A stretch of DNA of 64,000 bases from Actinomycetota bacterium (GCA_004297305.1 SCTR01000009.1:124001-188000); one strand, 5' to 3'. Positions 18,101-26,940 are shown, counted from the first letter of the stretch. The notes: a model not told the origin generated them from the letters alone. A program made the numbers and translations.

Positions 18101-19380
18101 CGCTCCGGCATCAAGTCGGAGTGGGAGTCTCAACTCCCGGCACGACGAGTAGCCCCGCACCGGTCGGTGAGGGTGCGCTCCGGCATCAAGTCGGAGTGGG
18201 AGTCTCAACTCCTCGACCCGGTAGGCGAACCCCGCGACCCGCAGGCGTGTGCGCTCCGGCATCAAGTCGGAGTGGGAGTCTCAACACGTCCAAGTCAGTG
18301 CCGCCGTCAGTCTTGACCTTGTGCGCTCCGGCATCAAGTCGGAGTGGGAGTCTCAACTCCGTCGCCCCCGTAACCGGCGACCTGTGCTCGATGTGCGCTC
18401 CGGCATCAAGTCGGAGTGGGAGTCTCAACTTCACGCGCTTCATGTGCCTTGGCCTGGAGTACGTGTGCGCTCCGGCATCAAGTCGGAGTGGGAGTCTCAA
18501 CTCCGAGAAGGCGAAGCAGATGATGCGCGACGCGCAGTGCGCTCCGGCATCAAGTCGGAGTGGGAGTCTCAACCTCGCCTGGGCGGAATCGGCTGGTCGT
18601 GAGGACTTGTGCGCTCCGGCATCAAGTCGGAGTGGGAGTCTCAACGCCGATGGCGTCCACGACCGGCACTCGTGGACCGTCAGTGCGCTCCGGCATCAAG
18701 TCGGAGTGGGAGTCTCAACCTGATGGGGTACCTGAACGCCGACAAGGGTCGGCTCGTGCGCTCCGGCATCAAGTCGGAGTGGGAGTCTCAACACCGCCAG
18801 AGTTTGTCGACGGTGAACGGGTCGAGCGCGTGCGCTCCGGCATCAAGTCGGAGTGGGAGTCTCAACACCGTCGGCGACGCGCCGGCCCGCACATTGGCCA
18901 CGGTGCGCTCCGGCATCAAGTCGGAGTGGGAGTCTCAACAACACCAGCAAGGGGCCGTCCTGCTGCACGAGAACCGTGCGCTCCGGCATCAAGTCGGAGT
19001 GGGAGTCTCAACTCCGTCAGCAGGGTGTCGTCGATGTTCGTCTCCGACGTGCGCTCCGGCATCAAGTCGGAGTGGGAGTCTCAACCCGGCCAGGGTGTCA
19101 GTCTTCGCGGCCTGCGCCCCCGAAGTGCGCTCCGGCATGAAGTCGGAGTGGGAGTCTCAACCTCGGTCACGGCGTCACCGCGAACGTCCAAGCGCCATGT
19201 GCGCTCCGGCATCAAGTCGGAGTGGGAGTCTCAACTCGGTCGACGGGAGGGTCATCGGCACCAGCACGAAGCGTGCGCTCCGGCATCAAGTCGGAGTGGG
19301 GGTCTCAACAGGCGGTTTCGGCCGGTCCAGGAGTTCCAGCGAGGTGCGCTCCGGCATCAAGTCGGAGTGGGAGTCTCAAC
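12146..19380 (+). CRISPR. CRISPR array, 100 intact 37-nt repeats
   Basis: I counted 100 repeat starts from 12146 to 19344, at intervals of 70-76 bp (spacers of 33-39 nt). The repeat starts GTGCGCTCCGGC and ends GGGAGTCTCAAC. It folds as CTCCGGC/GTCGGAG (7 bp including one G-U) around the loop ATCAA, leaving 13 nt 3' of the stem, of which about 11 would form the crRNA handle. Two repeats near the far end carry single changes: the one at 19125 (ATGAAG for ATCAAG) and the one at 19273 (GGGGGTC for GGGAGTC). The repeat has no stop codon in any forward frame, so long false ORFs run through the array. Spacers 17 and 26 (13345, 13993) are the same sequence with different ends; spacers 68 and 71 (17046, 17263) are homologous. 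The leader is on the left, next to cas2. Confidence 0.99.
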
Positions 19381-19413
19381 ACGATCCTCCGCCACGGCGG
19401 ACCGGCACTAAGA

Positions 19414-19513
19414 GTGCGCTCCGGCGATAGGTCGGAGAGGAATCTCGCTCCGGACCCAGGGTACGTACTCTGCTCCGGGTCCCGGCGTGCTCTGGCATCA
19501 AGATCCGCGAAGC
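19414..19513 (+). repeat. Two decayed CRISPR repeats at the leader-distal end
   Basis: At 19414 the first 12 bases of the repeat (GTGCGCTCCGGC) and TCGGAG are intact but the loop and 3' part are changed. At 19487, exactly 73 bp on, a second relic reads GTGCTCTGGCATCAAG, with a 2-bp deletion and further drift. They mark the oldest end of the array. Confidence 0.75.
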
Positions 19514-19577
19514 AGGCGCCTACGGAAGCGAACCTCCAGTCGACCCGCTGGCGCAGCCGGGTCGAGGCCGTGTCGTA

Positions 19578-20384
19578 TCAGAGCCTCATGTGGCACAGGA
19601 TTTCGCCGTGGAGGACGGAGAACCATCCGTCTGGGGCCTCCGCCCACCGTCGCCAGCCGGCACTGATGCGTTCGAGGTCATCCTGGGTGGCCATCCCGGA
19701 GGTGACGACCTGCGTCGCCATCGCCGACTGCAGGATCCGGGCCTGCCATACCCCGCCCCACCACTCGCGGTCCTCGGGCGTCGAAAAGCACCACGTGCTG
19801 GAGGTCGCGGTCACGTCTCTGAGACCGGCCACGTGCGCCCATGACAGCAGCCGTCGACCGGCGTCGGGCTCGCCGCCGTTGGCCCGGGCGGCACGCTGGT
19901 ACAGGTCCATCCACTCGTCGAGTTCCGCGATTCTCGGGAACCAGGAGAACGCTGCATAGTCGCTGTCGCGCACCGCGACTAGCCCGCCTGGCTTCGTCAC
20001 CCGTGCCATCTCCCGCAGCGCCTGGACCGGGTCCCCGACGTGCTGGAGTACCTGGTGAGCATGCGCCACGTCGAAAGTCCCGTCCTCGTAGGGAAGTGCG
20101 CCCACGTCGGCCACATCGAACGCGACGTTCGTCTGGCCGCGCTCGGCGGCGGTGGCTTTGGCCAGCGCCAGTTCGTCCGGCCCGACTTCGGTGGCCGTGA
20201 CGCGGCGTACGCGCTGGGCGAGGTCCGCCGTGATCGTCCCGGGCCCGGCGCCCACGTCGAGCACGTGGTCGTCACGCGTCAGATGCGGCAGCACATAGGC
20301 GGCGGAGTTCTCCGCGGTGCGCCAGCGGTGCGAGCGAAGGACGGACTCGTGGTGTCCGTGGGTGTAGGTGGCCTCGCGTCCCAT
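19578..20384 (-). CDS. Class I SAM-dependent methyltransferase
   Basis: 268 aa from the ATG at 20384, chosen for its GAGGAGAG ribosome-binding site; an in-frame ATG at 20402 lacks one. The SAM-binding motif DVGAGPGTITADLAQ (motif I), ATEVGPDEL (motif II), DVGALPYEDGTFDVAHAHQVLQHV and EMARVTKPGGLVAV are those of the UbiE/MenG-like methyltransferases. The C-terminal third (STPEDREWWGGVWQARI) resembles a widespread actinobacterial subgroup whose substrate is unknown. It is divergent from the XRE regulator at 20504, with which it shares a 119-bp intergenic region, so that regulator may control it. Confidence 0.8.
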   Translation of the reverse strand: MGREATYTHGHHESVLRSHRWRTAENSAAYVLPHLTRDDHVLDVGAGPGTITADLAQRVRRVTATEVGPDELALAKATAAERGQTNVAFDVADVGALPYEDGTFDVAHAHQVLQHVGDPVQALREMARVTKPGGLVAVRDSDYAAFSWFPRIAELDEWMDLYQRAARANGGEPDAGRRLLSWAHVAGLRDVTATSSTWCFSTPEDREWWGGVWQARILQSAMATQVVTSGMATQDDLERISAGWRRWAEAPDGWFSVLHGEILCHMRL

Positions 20385-20503
20385 CTCGTGATCTCTCCTC
20401 AATATCGCGACGACGTCACCCCTAGCGTCGGACCGGTCGCGGAGCGGGGGAAGATCGTGACGTTCCTAGGAGTTCTGCACCCACCCACGATCGGAGGGCA
20501 GCG

Positions 20504-21274
20504 ATGGCGAGTGAGTTGGGGGCGTTCCTCCGAGCGCGCCGCACCGACGCTGCCCTGCAACCGGGTCAGGCCGCGGTTGGCCAGCGTCGGGTCAGTGGTC
20601 TGCGGCGGGAAGAGGTCGCCGCCGCCGCCGGGATCAGCATCGACTACTACGTCCGTCTGGAGCAGGGGCGCGAACGCAACCCCAGCGACTCGGTGCTCGC
20701 CGCGATCGCCCGCGTACTCCGGCTGAACGCCGACGCCGTCCAGCACCTCCGTACGCTGCGCGATGGCGTCCCGGAACCGACGGTGAACACGGACTCGTCC
20801 GAGACGGTCGCCCGTATGCAGCTGCTGGTCGACGCCGTCCGGCCGAACCCCGCCTACGTGCTGGATCGCCTCAGCACGATTGTCGCCGCCAACGCCGAGG
20901 GCCTGGCCCTCTTCGACGGCATTGAGGAGTTGCCGCCGCAGCGGCGCAGCACGCTTCGTTATCTGTTGACTGATCCGCGGGCGCGGACGATCTTCCTTGA
21001 CTGGGAGGACGTCGTACGCGGGGCGGTCGGTCACCTGCGCGCGGCCAACGCCGACGACCTCACCGAACCGCAGTTGCAGGCGTTCGTCGCGGAGCTCAGC
21101 GCCGAGAGTGAGCTGTTCGCGGGTTGGTGGAGCGGTCACGTGGTGCACCGTCGGCGTTCATCGACGTTGCGAATCCTGACCGCAGAGGGCGCCGTGGTCG
21201 CGCGCCGCTACGAGATTCTGCACCTTCCCGACGACCGCATGCGCATGACGATCTGGTTGCCGCCAATGGCATAG
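20504..21274 (+). CDS. XRE-family transcriptional regulator with MmyB-like ligand domain
   Basis: 256 aa; GGAGGG lies 6 nt upstream of the ATG. The N-terminal Cro/CI-type helix-turn-helix (LGAFLRARR ... RRVSGLRREEVAAAAGISIDYYVRLEQGRERNPSDSVLAAIARVLRL) is followed by the long C-terminal domain of the MmyB family (DAVRPNPAYVLDRLSTIVAANAEGLALF ... LFAGWWSGHVVHRRR), thought to bind a small hydrophobic ligand. Such regulators commonly act on the divergently transcribed neighbour, here the methyltransferase at 19578. A 7-bp inverted repeat GATCGTG/CACGATC (20453-20459, 20486-20492) lies in the gap. Confidence 0.85.
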   Translation: MASELGAFLRARRTDAALQPGQAAVGQRRVSGLRREEVAAAAGISIDYYVRLEQGRERNPSDSVLAAIARVLRLNADAVQHLRTLRDGVPEPTVNTDSSETVARMQLLVDAVRPNPAYVLDRLSTIVAANAEGLALFDGIEELPPQRRSTLRYLLTDPRARTIFLDWEDVVRGAVGHLRAANADDLTEPQLQAFVAELSAESELFAGWWSGHVVHRRRSSTLRILTAEGAVVARRYEILHLPDDRMRMTIWLPPMA

Positions 21275-21347
21275 CAGTCAACGACTCCCGCGCTTCGGCG
21301 CTCTCGCAGGGGACGGCAACCGGTCACCGTCAGCGCGGACCCCGTGC

Positions 21348-21641
21348 TCACTGGCTGCCGCGGGAGGTACGCGTGCGGGCCGCCTTCACCTCGTCCATGT
21401 GAGACTCCGCCCACCGCTTGATCTCGACCACAACGCCCATCAGGCTGTGGCCCAACGCAGACAGTTCGTAGTCCACCCGGACCGGCACCGTGGGCGTCAC
21501 CGTCCGGGTCACCAGCCCGTCCGCCTCCAACTCCCGCAGCGTCTGGGTGAGCATCTTCTGACTCACGCCGGCGACCTGCGCCGCGAGCTAGACGCCGATG
21601 CCGCGCAGGACCGCCGGATCTGGCCCGAGCCAGTCGCTCAT
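21348..21641 (-). pseudogene. HxlR-family regulator remnant with in-frame stop
   Basis: The minus-strand frame from 21566 encodes SQKMLTQTLRELEADGLVTRTV ... VDYELSALGHSLMGVVVEIKRWAE, the C-terminal two thirds of an HxlR winged helix-turn-helix. Reading upstream in the same frame gives LAAQVAGV, then a TAG (around 21589), then MSDWLGPDPAVLRGIGV back to an ATG at 21641, and another in-frame stop further up. The usual N-terminal HxlR helix with its cysteine is missing. It is probably a broken gene; translation of the C-terminal part from an internal codon cannot be excluded. Confidence 0.65.
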
Positions 21642-21727
21642 GAGAGGGGCGGCGACGAGATAGGCGACGAGGTAGCCGCGCTCGCTGAGGCGACGTCAGC
21701 CGTCACTCGCCTGCGCTTGGAGCTAGC

Positions 21728-22174
21728 TCATACTGACTGATGCCGTGACCCGTCGGCATCCCAGCTCTTGTGGTACGCGCCGTTCAATGGGATCCGTCGC
21801 GCCAACAGGACTCGGCGACTGAGCCGCCAGCCACCGTCGGTGCGTCGGAGGGTATCGAGGTAGGTACAGCTCGCCGACGTCCCATTTGCCATGACCCCCA
21901 AGCCCTTCGATATGGCAGTGGCCTCGTCGCCGCTGTCGCCGGTGATCACCACGTTCGTGACGTGGTGAGCCAACGGGTTGCCGTCGCCGAGTTCCAAGCC
22001 CGCGCGGCGGACCTCATCTATTCCCACCAGCTGCCCACCCCCGACGTCGGTGACGTCGTAGACGATGTCGGGTGTAAGCAGCTCGTGCAGTCGATCGAGC
22101 TGGCCCTGGTCGAAGAGATGTCCATGCAGCGACAGCGTTTCGCCGATGGCCCAGCGATCTTCAGCACTCAGCAT
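21728..22174 (-). CDS. SnoaL/NTF2-like protein
   Basis: 148 aa from the ATG at 22174, chosen because GGAGGAG lies just upstream; an in-frame TTG at 22186 is unlikely. The cone-fold pattern AIGETLSLHGHLFDQGQLDRLHELLTPDIVYDV ... GIDEVRRAG ... AHHVTNVVI ... TYLDTLRRTDGGWRLSRRVLLARR is the SnoaL_4/NTF2-like signature. Members are small hydrolase, isomerase or binding proteins; no catalytic role can be assigned. It is divergent from a TetR regulator, and a palindromic operator lies just upstream of its ribosome-binding site, so it is very likely that regulator's target. Confidence 0.8.
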   Translation of the reverse strand: MLSAEDRWAIGETLSLHGHLFDQGQLDRLHELLTPDIVYDVTDVGGGQLVGIDEVRRAGLELGDGNPLAHHVTNVVITGDSGDEATAISKGLGVMANGTSASCTYLDTLRRTDGGWRLSRRVLLARRIPLNGAYHKSWDADGSRHQSV

Positions 22175-22188
22175 CTGCTCCTCCAATA

Positions 22189-22239
22189 CCGGGGACCTCC
22201 CCGTTTATGTCTTCGCTAAGCTAACGGGGATGTCCCCGG
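22189..22239. promoter_or_regulatory. Doubled palindromic TetR operator
   Basis: Two copies of CGGGGANNTCCCCG, each a perfect 6+6 palindrome, lie at 22190-22203 (centre CC) and 22225-22238 (centre TG), 35 bp centre to centre. With flanking bases they form a 17-bp inverted repeat with one mismatch. The right copy covers the tetR start codon at 22230; the left copy sits just upstream of the SnoaL-like gene's ribosome-binding site. It should bind the TetR protein encoded alongside, giving repression of both genes. Confidence 0.8.
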
Positions 22240-22853
22240 AAAGCAACTCGCAAGGACGCCAGGTCGGGCTGCGGCCCCGGCGCGCCGACGCTGCGCGGAA
22301 CCGAGCGGTACTCGTCCAGACCGCCCGGAGCTTGTTCGACAAGCATGGGGTCGACGTGCCGCTGGACCAGATCGCCAAGCGCGCCGGCGTTGGCAACGCC
22401 ACCCTCTACCGGCATTTCCCGAGCCGCGCCGAGCTGATCGTGGCCGTCTATGCCAGCGAGGTCGAGGCTCTCCGGCAAGCCAGCGACGATCTCCTCGAAG
22501 ATCCCGACCCGGGCCAGGCCCTGACCAGCTGGCTACTCCTGTTCGTCCGCCACATCGCCACCAAGCAGGACCTGGCACTGGCTTTGCCAGACGACAACGA
22601 ACGCGGGGTGCTGTTCGGCGCATGGCACGCCACGATGCACGACGCCGCCTCGCAGCTTTTCGCCCGTGCCCGTGAGGCCGGAGCCGTTCGAGCCGGCATC
22701 ACGACCACCGACATGCTGGCGCTTGCCAGGGGCATCGCCCTGACTGGCCTGCCGAGCACTCAACTCGAGGCGCTGCTGGACATGGCCCGACATGGCTACC
22801 AGGCCGGCGACGAAGACCCGCCGTCGCCGATCCGTCGGGGTCGCGGAGTCTGA
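22230..22853 (+). CDS. TetR/AcrR-family transcriptional repressor
   Basis: 207 aa from the ATG at 22230. The N-terminal helix-turn-helix (RNRAVLVQTARSLFDKHGVDVPLDQIAKRAGVGNATLYRHFPSRAELIVAVY) is textbook TetR, and the C-terminal helical region with SWLLLFVRHIATKQDLA belongs to the SbtR-like ligand-binding class. It is divergent from the SnoaL-like gene, and its start codon lies inside one of two identical palindromes, implying autorepression. The ligand is unknown. Confidence 0.9.
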   Translation: MSPESNSQGRQVGLRPRRADAARNRAVLVQTARSLFDKHGVDVPLDQIAKRAGVGNATLYRHFPSRAELIVAVYASEVEALRQASDDLLEDPDPGQALTSWLLLFVRHIATKQDLALALPDDNERGVLFGAWHATMHDAASQLFARAREAGAVRAGITTTDMLALARGIALTGLPSTQLEALLDMARHGYQAGDEDPPSPIRRGRGV

Positions 22854-22857
22854 CTCG

Positions 22858-23901
22858 TCAGTTCGGCAACGGTCGTCGCGCGTCGTTGCCTCGCCTGTCG
22901 AGGTCGGGGTACGGCGCTGCCGCCGGCGCGAGATCGGGGAGGTCGAACGACGCGAACACGTCGGATGAAACGAATCCGGTGATGGCACTGAAGTGCGAAC
23001 CGCTCACGGTGAACACCTTGATAGCGAACGGCGTACGGTCCGGCGCATACACCGCCAAGGCGGGTTGCCGGTTGGCCGCCGTGGGCACCAGTTCCAGGGC
23101 CTGCCCGAACGGCGTGGCAAACAATCGCCGCAGGTAGACACCGATGCTGTCGCGACCGTGGAACCAGGACGGTGTCGGTGGCATGGCCATATCGGCATCG
23201 GCGCGCATGAGTGCCACGAGCGCGTCGACGTCGGCCGCTCGCCACGCGCTCACGTACTGCTGCACGAGGCCGGCGGCGTCGCCGGTCGGGCGGTGCAGCG
23301 CCGTGCTCGGCAGCCGGGCGTCGAGGAGCCTGCGTGCCCGCTGCAATGCGCTGTTCACGGCGGCTGGCGACGTATCGAGCAACTGCGCGGTTTCCGCGGC
23401 GCTGTAGCCGATGACCTCTCGCAGCAGCAGTATCGCCCGCTGTCTCGGAGGTAGATGCTGCACCGCGGCGACGAACGCCAGCTCGATGTGTTCGCGCGCG
23501 ACAACGACGGTGGACGGGTCCGCCTCGTCGTCGGGCAGGTCGAGCCAGGCATCGGGAATGGGCTGCAGCCACGCAGTGTCGAGGTCGTCCGGCGCCGGCG
23601 GCAGCTGCGGGTCAGCCGGTCCTGTCAAGGCGACAGGGAGTATCCGGCGGGCGCGGCGGTCCAACGCGTCCAAGCAGACGTTGGTGGCGATCCGGTACAG
23701 CCACGCCCGAACCGAGGAACGCCCCTCGAAGCTGTCGAGACGGCGCCACGCCTTGACCAACGTCTCCTGCACCGCGTCTTCGGCGTCCTCGGTGCTGCCC
23801 AGCATCCGGTAGCAATGAACCAGGAGTTCCCGGTGGTGCCGTTGCACGATCCGCTCGATGGTCGCGCGAGGGGCGTCGTCTGGGCGATCGATGGTGGTCA
23901 T
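22858..23901 (-). CDS. ECF sigma factor with C-terminal SnoaL-like domain
   Basis: 347 aa. Region 2 (HHRELLVHCYRMLGSTEDAEDAVQETLVKAWRRLDSFEGRSSVRAWLYRIATNVCLD) and region 4 (AAVQHLPPRQRAILLLREVIGYSAAETAQLLDTSPAAVNSALQRARRLLD) define an extracytoplasmic-function sigma factor. The last ~130 residues (VQQYVSAWRAADVDALVALMRADADMAMPP) form an NTF2/SnoaL-like domain, as in the SigJ/SigX5-like groups where this domain modulates activity in place of a separate anti-sigma factor. It converges with tetR (4-bp gap) and is divergent from an SRPBCC-family gene. Confidence 0.9.
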   Translation of the reverse strand: MTTIDRPDDAPRATIERIVQRHHRELLVHCYRMLGSTEDAEDAVQETLVKAWRRLDSFEGRSSVRAWLYRIATNVCLDALDRRARRILPVALTGPADPQLPPAPDDLDTAWLQPIPDAWLDLPDDEADPSTVVVAREHIELAFVAAVQHLPPRQRAILLLREVIGYSAAETAQLLDTSPAAVNSALQRARRLLDARLPSTALHRPTGDAAGLVQQYVSAWRAADVDALVALMRADADMAMPPTPSWFHGRDSIGVYLRRLFATPFGQALELVPTAANRQPALAVYAPDRTPFAIKVFTVSGSHFSAITGFVSSDVFASFDLPDLAPAAAPYPDLDRRGNDARRPLPN

Positions 23902-23996
23902 GACGGGCTCAGGCTAGATCGCCGTGGTCGTCGCGATGAATCGATACCGGAGATGCCGTCAGGACAGGTAGGGCCACCACGAGGAAGGGACTACCG

Positions 23997-24434
23997 ATGC
24001 CCACGATTCGCAACAGCGTGACCATCCAGGCCACTCCGGACGAGGTCTGGGCGGTCCTGTCGGACATGCCCGCCACCCGGCAGTGGTTGCCGGGTGTTGT
24101 CGCAGCCCGGCTGGACGGCGACCTGCGGGTGTGCACGATGGCCGACGGTCAACAGGTACACGAGCGCATCAGCGAGGTTTCCGACAAGGAACGTCGTTTC
24201 CGTTTCGACCACGTGCGGGTGCCTCTGCCGGTCCGTGAGTCCGGCGGCACGTTTACCACCGTCCCGGCGGCCGCTGGCGGCGCGACCGTCGTCGTGGAGA
24301 CCACCTTCGAGCCGCTCGATCCGGGCAGCGGCGACCAACTCACCTCCGGTGTGCGGGACGCGTTCCAGGCGTCGTTGGAGTCGCTGCGCATCTTCGTCGA
24401 GCAGGGCGTTGCCTGGGACGCGCGTTCACGCTGA
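23997..24434 (+). CDS. SRPBCC-family (polyketide cyclase/START-like) protein
   Basis: 145 aa. TIRNSVTIQATPDEVWAVLSDMPATRQWLPGVVAARLDGD is the usual opening of the helix-grip fold, and the C-terminal helix (VRDAFQASLESLRIFVEQG) closes it. The fold makes a hydrophobic ligand cavity; no enzymatic role can be read from sequence. It is divergent from the ECF sigma factor gene (95-bp gap) and is a candidate for its regulon. Confidence 0.8.
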   Translation: MPTIRNSVTIQATPDEVWAVLSDMPATRQWLPGVVAARLDGDLRVCTMADGQQVHERISEVSDKERRFRFDHVRVPLPVRESGGTFTTVPAAAGGATVVVETTFEPLDPGSGDQLTSGVRDAFQASLESLRIFVEQGVAWDARSR

Positions 24435-24528
24435 TAACTCCGTATACGGGCGGCATTCGGCCTGCGCGCGCTCGCTCGCTGACCTTCCGGCCCACCAGGC
24501 ACGGTTGACCAGGGCAGAATCTGGCACC

Positions 24529-25302
24529 GTGACCGACCCGATGTTCCATGCTGCCGACGGCTACGACCGGCTGATGGGCCGCTTCCTGCCCACACTCGCG
24601 CCCGCCTTCGCCGATGCCGCCGGCATCACGGCCGGCCAGCGCGTGCTCGACGTCGGTTGCGGTCCCGGCGGCCTGACGCGTGAACTCGCGGCCAGAGTGG
24701 GCCCGTCGCAGGTGACCGCGATCGACCCCTCGGCACCGTTCGTCGCCGCGTGCCGACAACGAGTACCCGCCGCGACCGTCCTGACCGGCGTTGCTGAGGA
24801 ACTGCCCTTCAGCGACAGCACGTTCGACGCGGCGTTGTCCTCCTTGGTCGTCGGGTTCATGTCGGACGCGCCAGCTGGAGTGCGGCAGATGGCGCGGGTG
24901 ACTCGGCCTGGGGGAGTCGTCGCTTTGAACTTCTGGGATGTCTTGCGGATGCGATCGCTGCAGGTGTTCTGGCAGGCCGCTGCCCGGGCGATCGGTGCTG
25001 TTCCGAACGATCGGGCCCTGGTCGGTGCACGGGAGGGCGATCTGGCTGAGTTGTTGATCGCGGCCGGCCTCGTCGATGTGGTGGCGACTGAGATCGAGGC
25101 CGTCGGAAACTACGACGATCTGGACGACCTGTGGTCCGGGTACACCGAAGGTGTAGGGCCGATCGGTCAGTACGTCGCTGCCCTGGACGCCGCACAACTG
25201 AGGGCCGTACGAGCTGCTGTGGCGGAAGATCTCCGTCAGCCGACCGGCCCGTTCACGCTCCGCGCCACCGCCTGGGTGGCGACGGGTCGCGTCCCGGTGT
25301 GA
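24529..25302 (+). CDS. Class I SAM-dependent methyltransferase
   Basis: 257 aa from a GTG at 24529; the frame is open further upstream, but that part overlaps the SRPBCC gene and lacks family similarity. Motif I VLDVGCGPGGLTRELA, VTAIDPSAPFV, AEELPFSDSTFDAALSSLVVGF and MARVTRPGGVVALNFWD are those of a UbiE/Coq5-like methyltransferase. The opening FHAADGYDRLMGRFLPTLAPAFADAAGI is common in this actinobacterial group. Substrate unknown. Confidence 0.82.
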   Translation: MTDPMFHAADGYDRLMGRFLPTLAPAFADAAGITAGQRVLDVGCGPGGLTRELAARVGPSQVTAIDPSAPFVAACRQRVPAATVLTGVAEELPFSDSTFDAALSSLVVGFMSDAPAGVRQMARVTRPGGVVALNFWDVLRMRSLQVFWQAAARAIGAVPNDRALVGAREGDLAELLIAAGLVDVVATEIEAVGNYDDLDDLWSGYTEGVGPIGQYVAALDAAQLRAVRAAVAEDLRQPTGPFTLRATAWVATGRVPV

Positions 25303-25404
25303 CCTCCGGCCGTGGAGGCCGTCATGGTGGCCCGGTGGAGCTGACAGCCGCACCCTGAGCCGCGGGTAGGATCCACCTCGCTCACGGCTGCGAAAGGGAG
25401 AGGG

Positions 25405-26940
25405 TTGGCGGAGGCTGGGCGATCCGCCCTTGAGACCAGCGGTGACGGCTCTGCCGATCTGACCGGCCCACAGGATCGACGGTCCCTGCTTCGGCGGGCC
25501 GCTCGCGGCATCCGTACAGCAGTCCGGTTGCCGATCACGTGGCTGGTTGCCGCTTTCTTCGTGCTCTACTCGATTTACGCCGTCTCCCGCCATCTGACGT
25601 ACCTCACGTCCGGCTACGACCTGGGCATCTTCGATCAAGCGGTGCAGCGATACTCGCAACTCGAGGCGCCGATCGTGCCGCTCAAGGGTGTCGACTACAA
25701 CATCTTCGGCGACCACTTCCACCCGATCATCTCGTTGCTCTCGCCGCTGTACTGGATCTGGGACGATCCGCGGACGCTGCTGATCGCCCAAGCCGCGCTG
25801 GTAGCCGGGTCGATCATCCCGGTCTGGGCCTTCGCTCGACGGCGGTTCACGGCGGTTCCGGCTCTCTTCGTCGCGGCTGCCTACGCCCTGTCCTGGCCGC
25901 TGCAAGGCATGATCGACTTCGACTTCCACGAGATCGCCTTCGCCATCCCGCTCATCGCCCTGGTCATCTACCTGATCGACATTCATCGGTACGGCCTCTG
26001 CCTGGTGACCGGCGCCGTCCTGCTGCTCGTGCGCGAGGACATGGGCGCCCTGGTCGTGTTCGTCGGGATCCTGCTCTTGCTGCGGCGACGGTGGTGGGAG
26101 GGCGCGGTCGCCGTCGGCCTCGGCCTCGCGGGCTACGTGATCGCGACAGCGATCGTGCTCCCGGCCTTCTCGCCGACCGGGCAGTTCGCCTATTGGAGCT
26201 ACGACGCACTGGGGCCCAATCTTCCCAGTGCCCTCGGGTATGTCGTACGGCATCCGTTCGAGACGCTGCGCCTCGCGGTCACGCCGTCGGCCAAGGTCGT
26301 CACCCTCCTCTGGCTGCTGGTGCCGACCGGCCTGCTGGCCCTGTTGTCGCCCTATCTGCTGCTGACTGTGCCGTTCCTCGCACAGCGATTCCTCAGCTCC
26401 CGCTACCAGCTCTGGGGAACGGAGTTCCACTACTCGTCGGTCATGGCGCCGATCGTCGCCATGGCTGCCACCGACGGTGCCGCTCGGCTGGTACGGCGGT
26501 GGCCCAGGCTGCGTGCGCTGCCGTTGGTGTGGTCGTCCGCGGCTCTGGCGGTGGCCTGCGCCGGGACGGTCTTTGTCCACGCCCAGTTCCCGTTCGGCCG
26601 GCTGCTGACCGGCGCGGCCTGGGCGCAGACGGATCGCACGAGGGCGATATCGGCGATTCTGCCCATGGTCCCGGCCGGTGAATGTGTGGAGACCGACGAC
26701 CGGATCGCGCCGCAATTGACCCACCGCAACTACGTGTCGCTGCCCGGGATTGCCGACGACCTGGCCACCTGGCTCGTCCTGGACCTGGGGCAGACCGAAA
26801 CTGGATATCTCGGGCCGACTCCGCAGGCGTTCATGGAGAAGTCACAGCAAGAGGGCTTCACTGTCGTACAAAAAGCTGGGGATATCGTGTTGCTCCATCG
26901 CGAATCACCAGTGAGTCCTCTATGCTCTGCGCAGTCATGA
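25405..26940 (+). CDS. DUF2079 integral membrane protein
   Basis: 511 aa from a TTG at 25405 preceded by a purine-rich GGGAGAGG. About ten hydrophobic segments start near residue 40 (LPITWLVAAFFVLYSIYAV). The conserved DUF2079 block HLTYLTSGYDLGIFDQAVQRY ... GDHFHPIISLLSPLYWI and MIDFDFHEIAFAIPLIAL are present. DUF2079 proteins look like GT-C fold glycosyltransferases without a proven substrate. It ends 27 bp before lsr2. Confidence 0.85.
   Translation: MAEAGRSALETSGDGSADLTGPQDRRSLLRRAARGIRTAVRLPITWLVAAFFVLYSIYAVSRHLTYLTSGYDLGIFDQAVQRYSQLEAPIVPLKGVDYNIFGDHFHPIISLLSPLYWIWDDPRTLLIAQAALVAGSIIPVWAFARRRFTAVPALFVAAAYALSWPLQGMIDFDFHEIAFAIPLIALVIYLIDIHRYGLCLVTGAVLLLVREDMGALVVFVGILLLLRRRWWEGAVAVGLGLAGYVIATAIVLPAFSPTGQFAYWSYDALGPNLPSALGYVVRHPFETLRLAVTPSAKVVTLLWLLVPTGLLALLSPYLLLTVPFLAQRFLSSRYQLWGTEFHYSSVMAPIVAMAATDGAARLVRRWPRLRALPLVWSSAALAVACAGTVFVHAQFPFGRLLTGAAWAQTDRTRAISAILPMVPAGECVETDDRIAPQLTHRNYVSLPGIADDLATWLVLDLGQTETGYLGPTPQAFMEKSQQEGFTVVQKAGDIVLLHRESPVSPLCSAQS

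Noticed and set aside
24340-26724. A 794-codon antisense frame over the methyltransferase and DUF2079 genes
   Set aside because: Low-complexity Arg/Gln/His-rich product with no domain, covering two recognisable sense genes.
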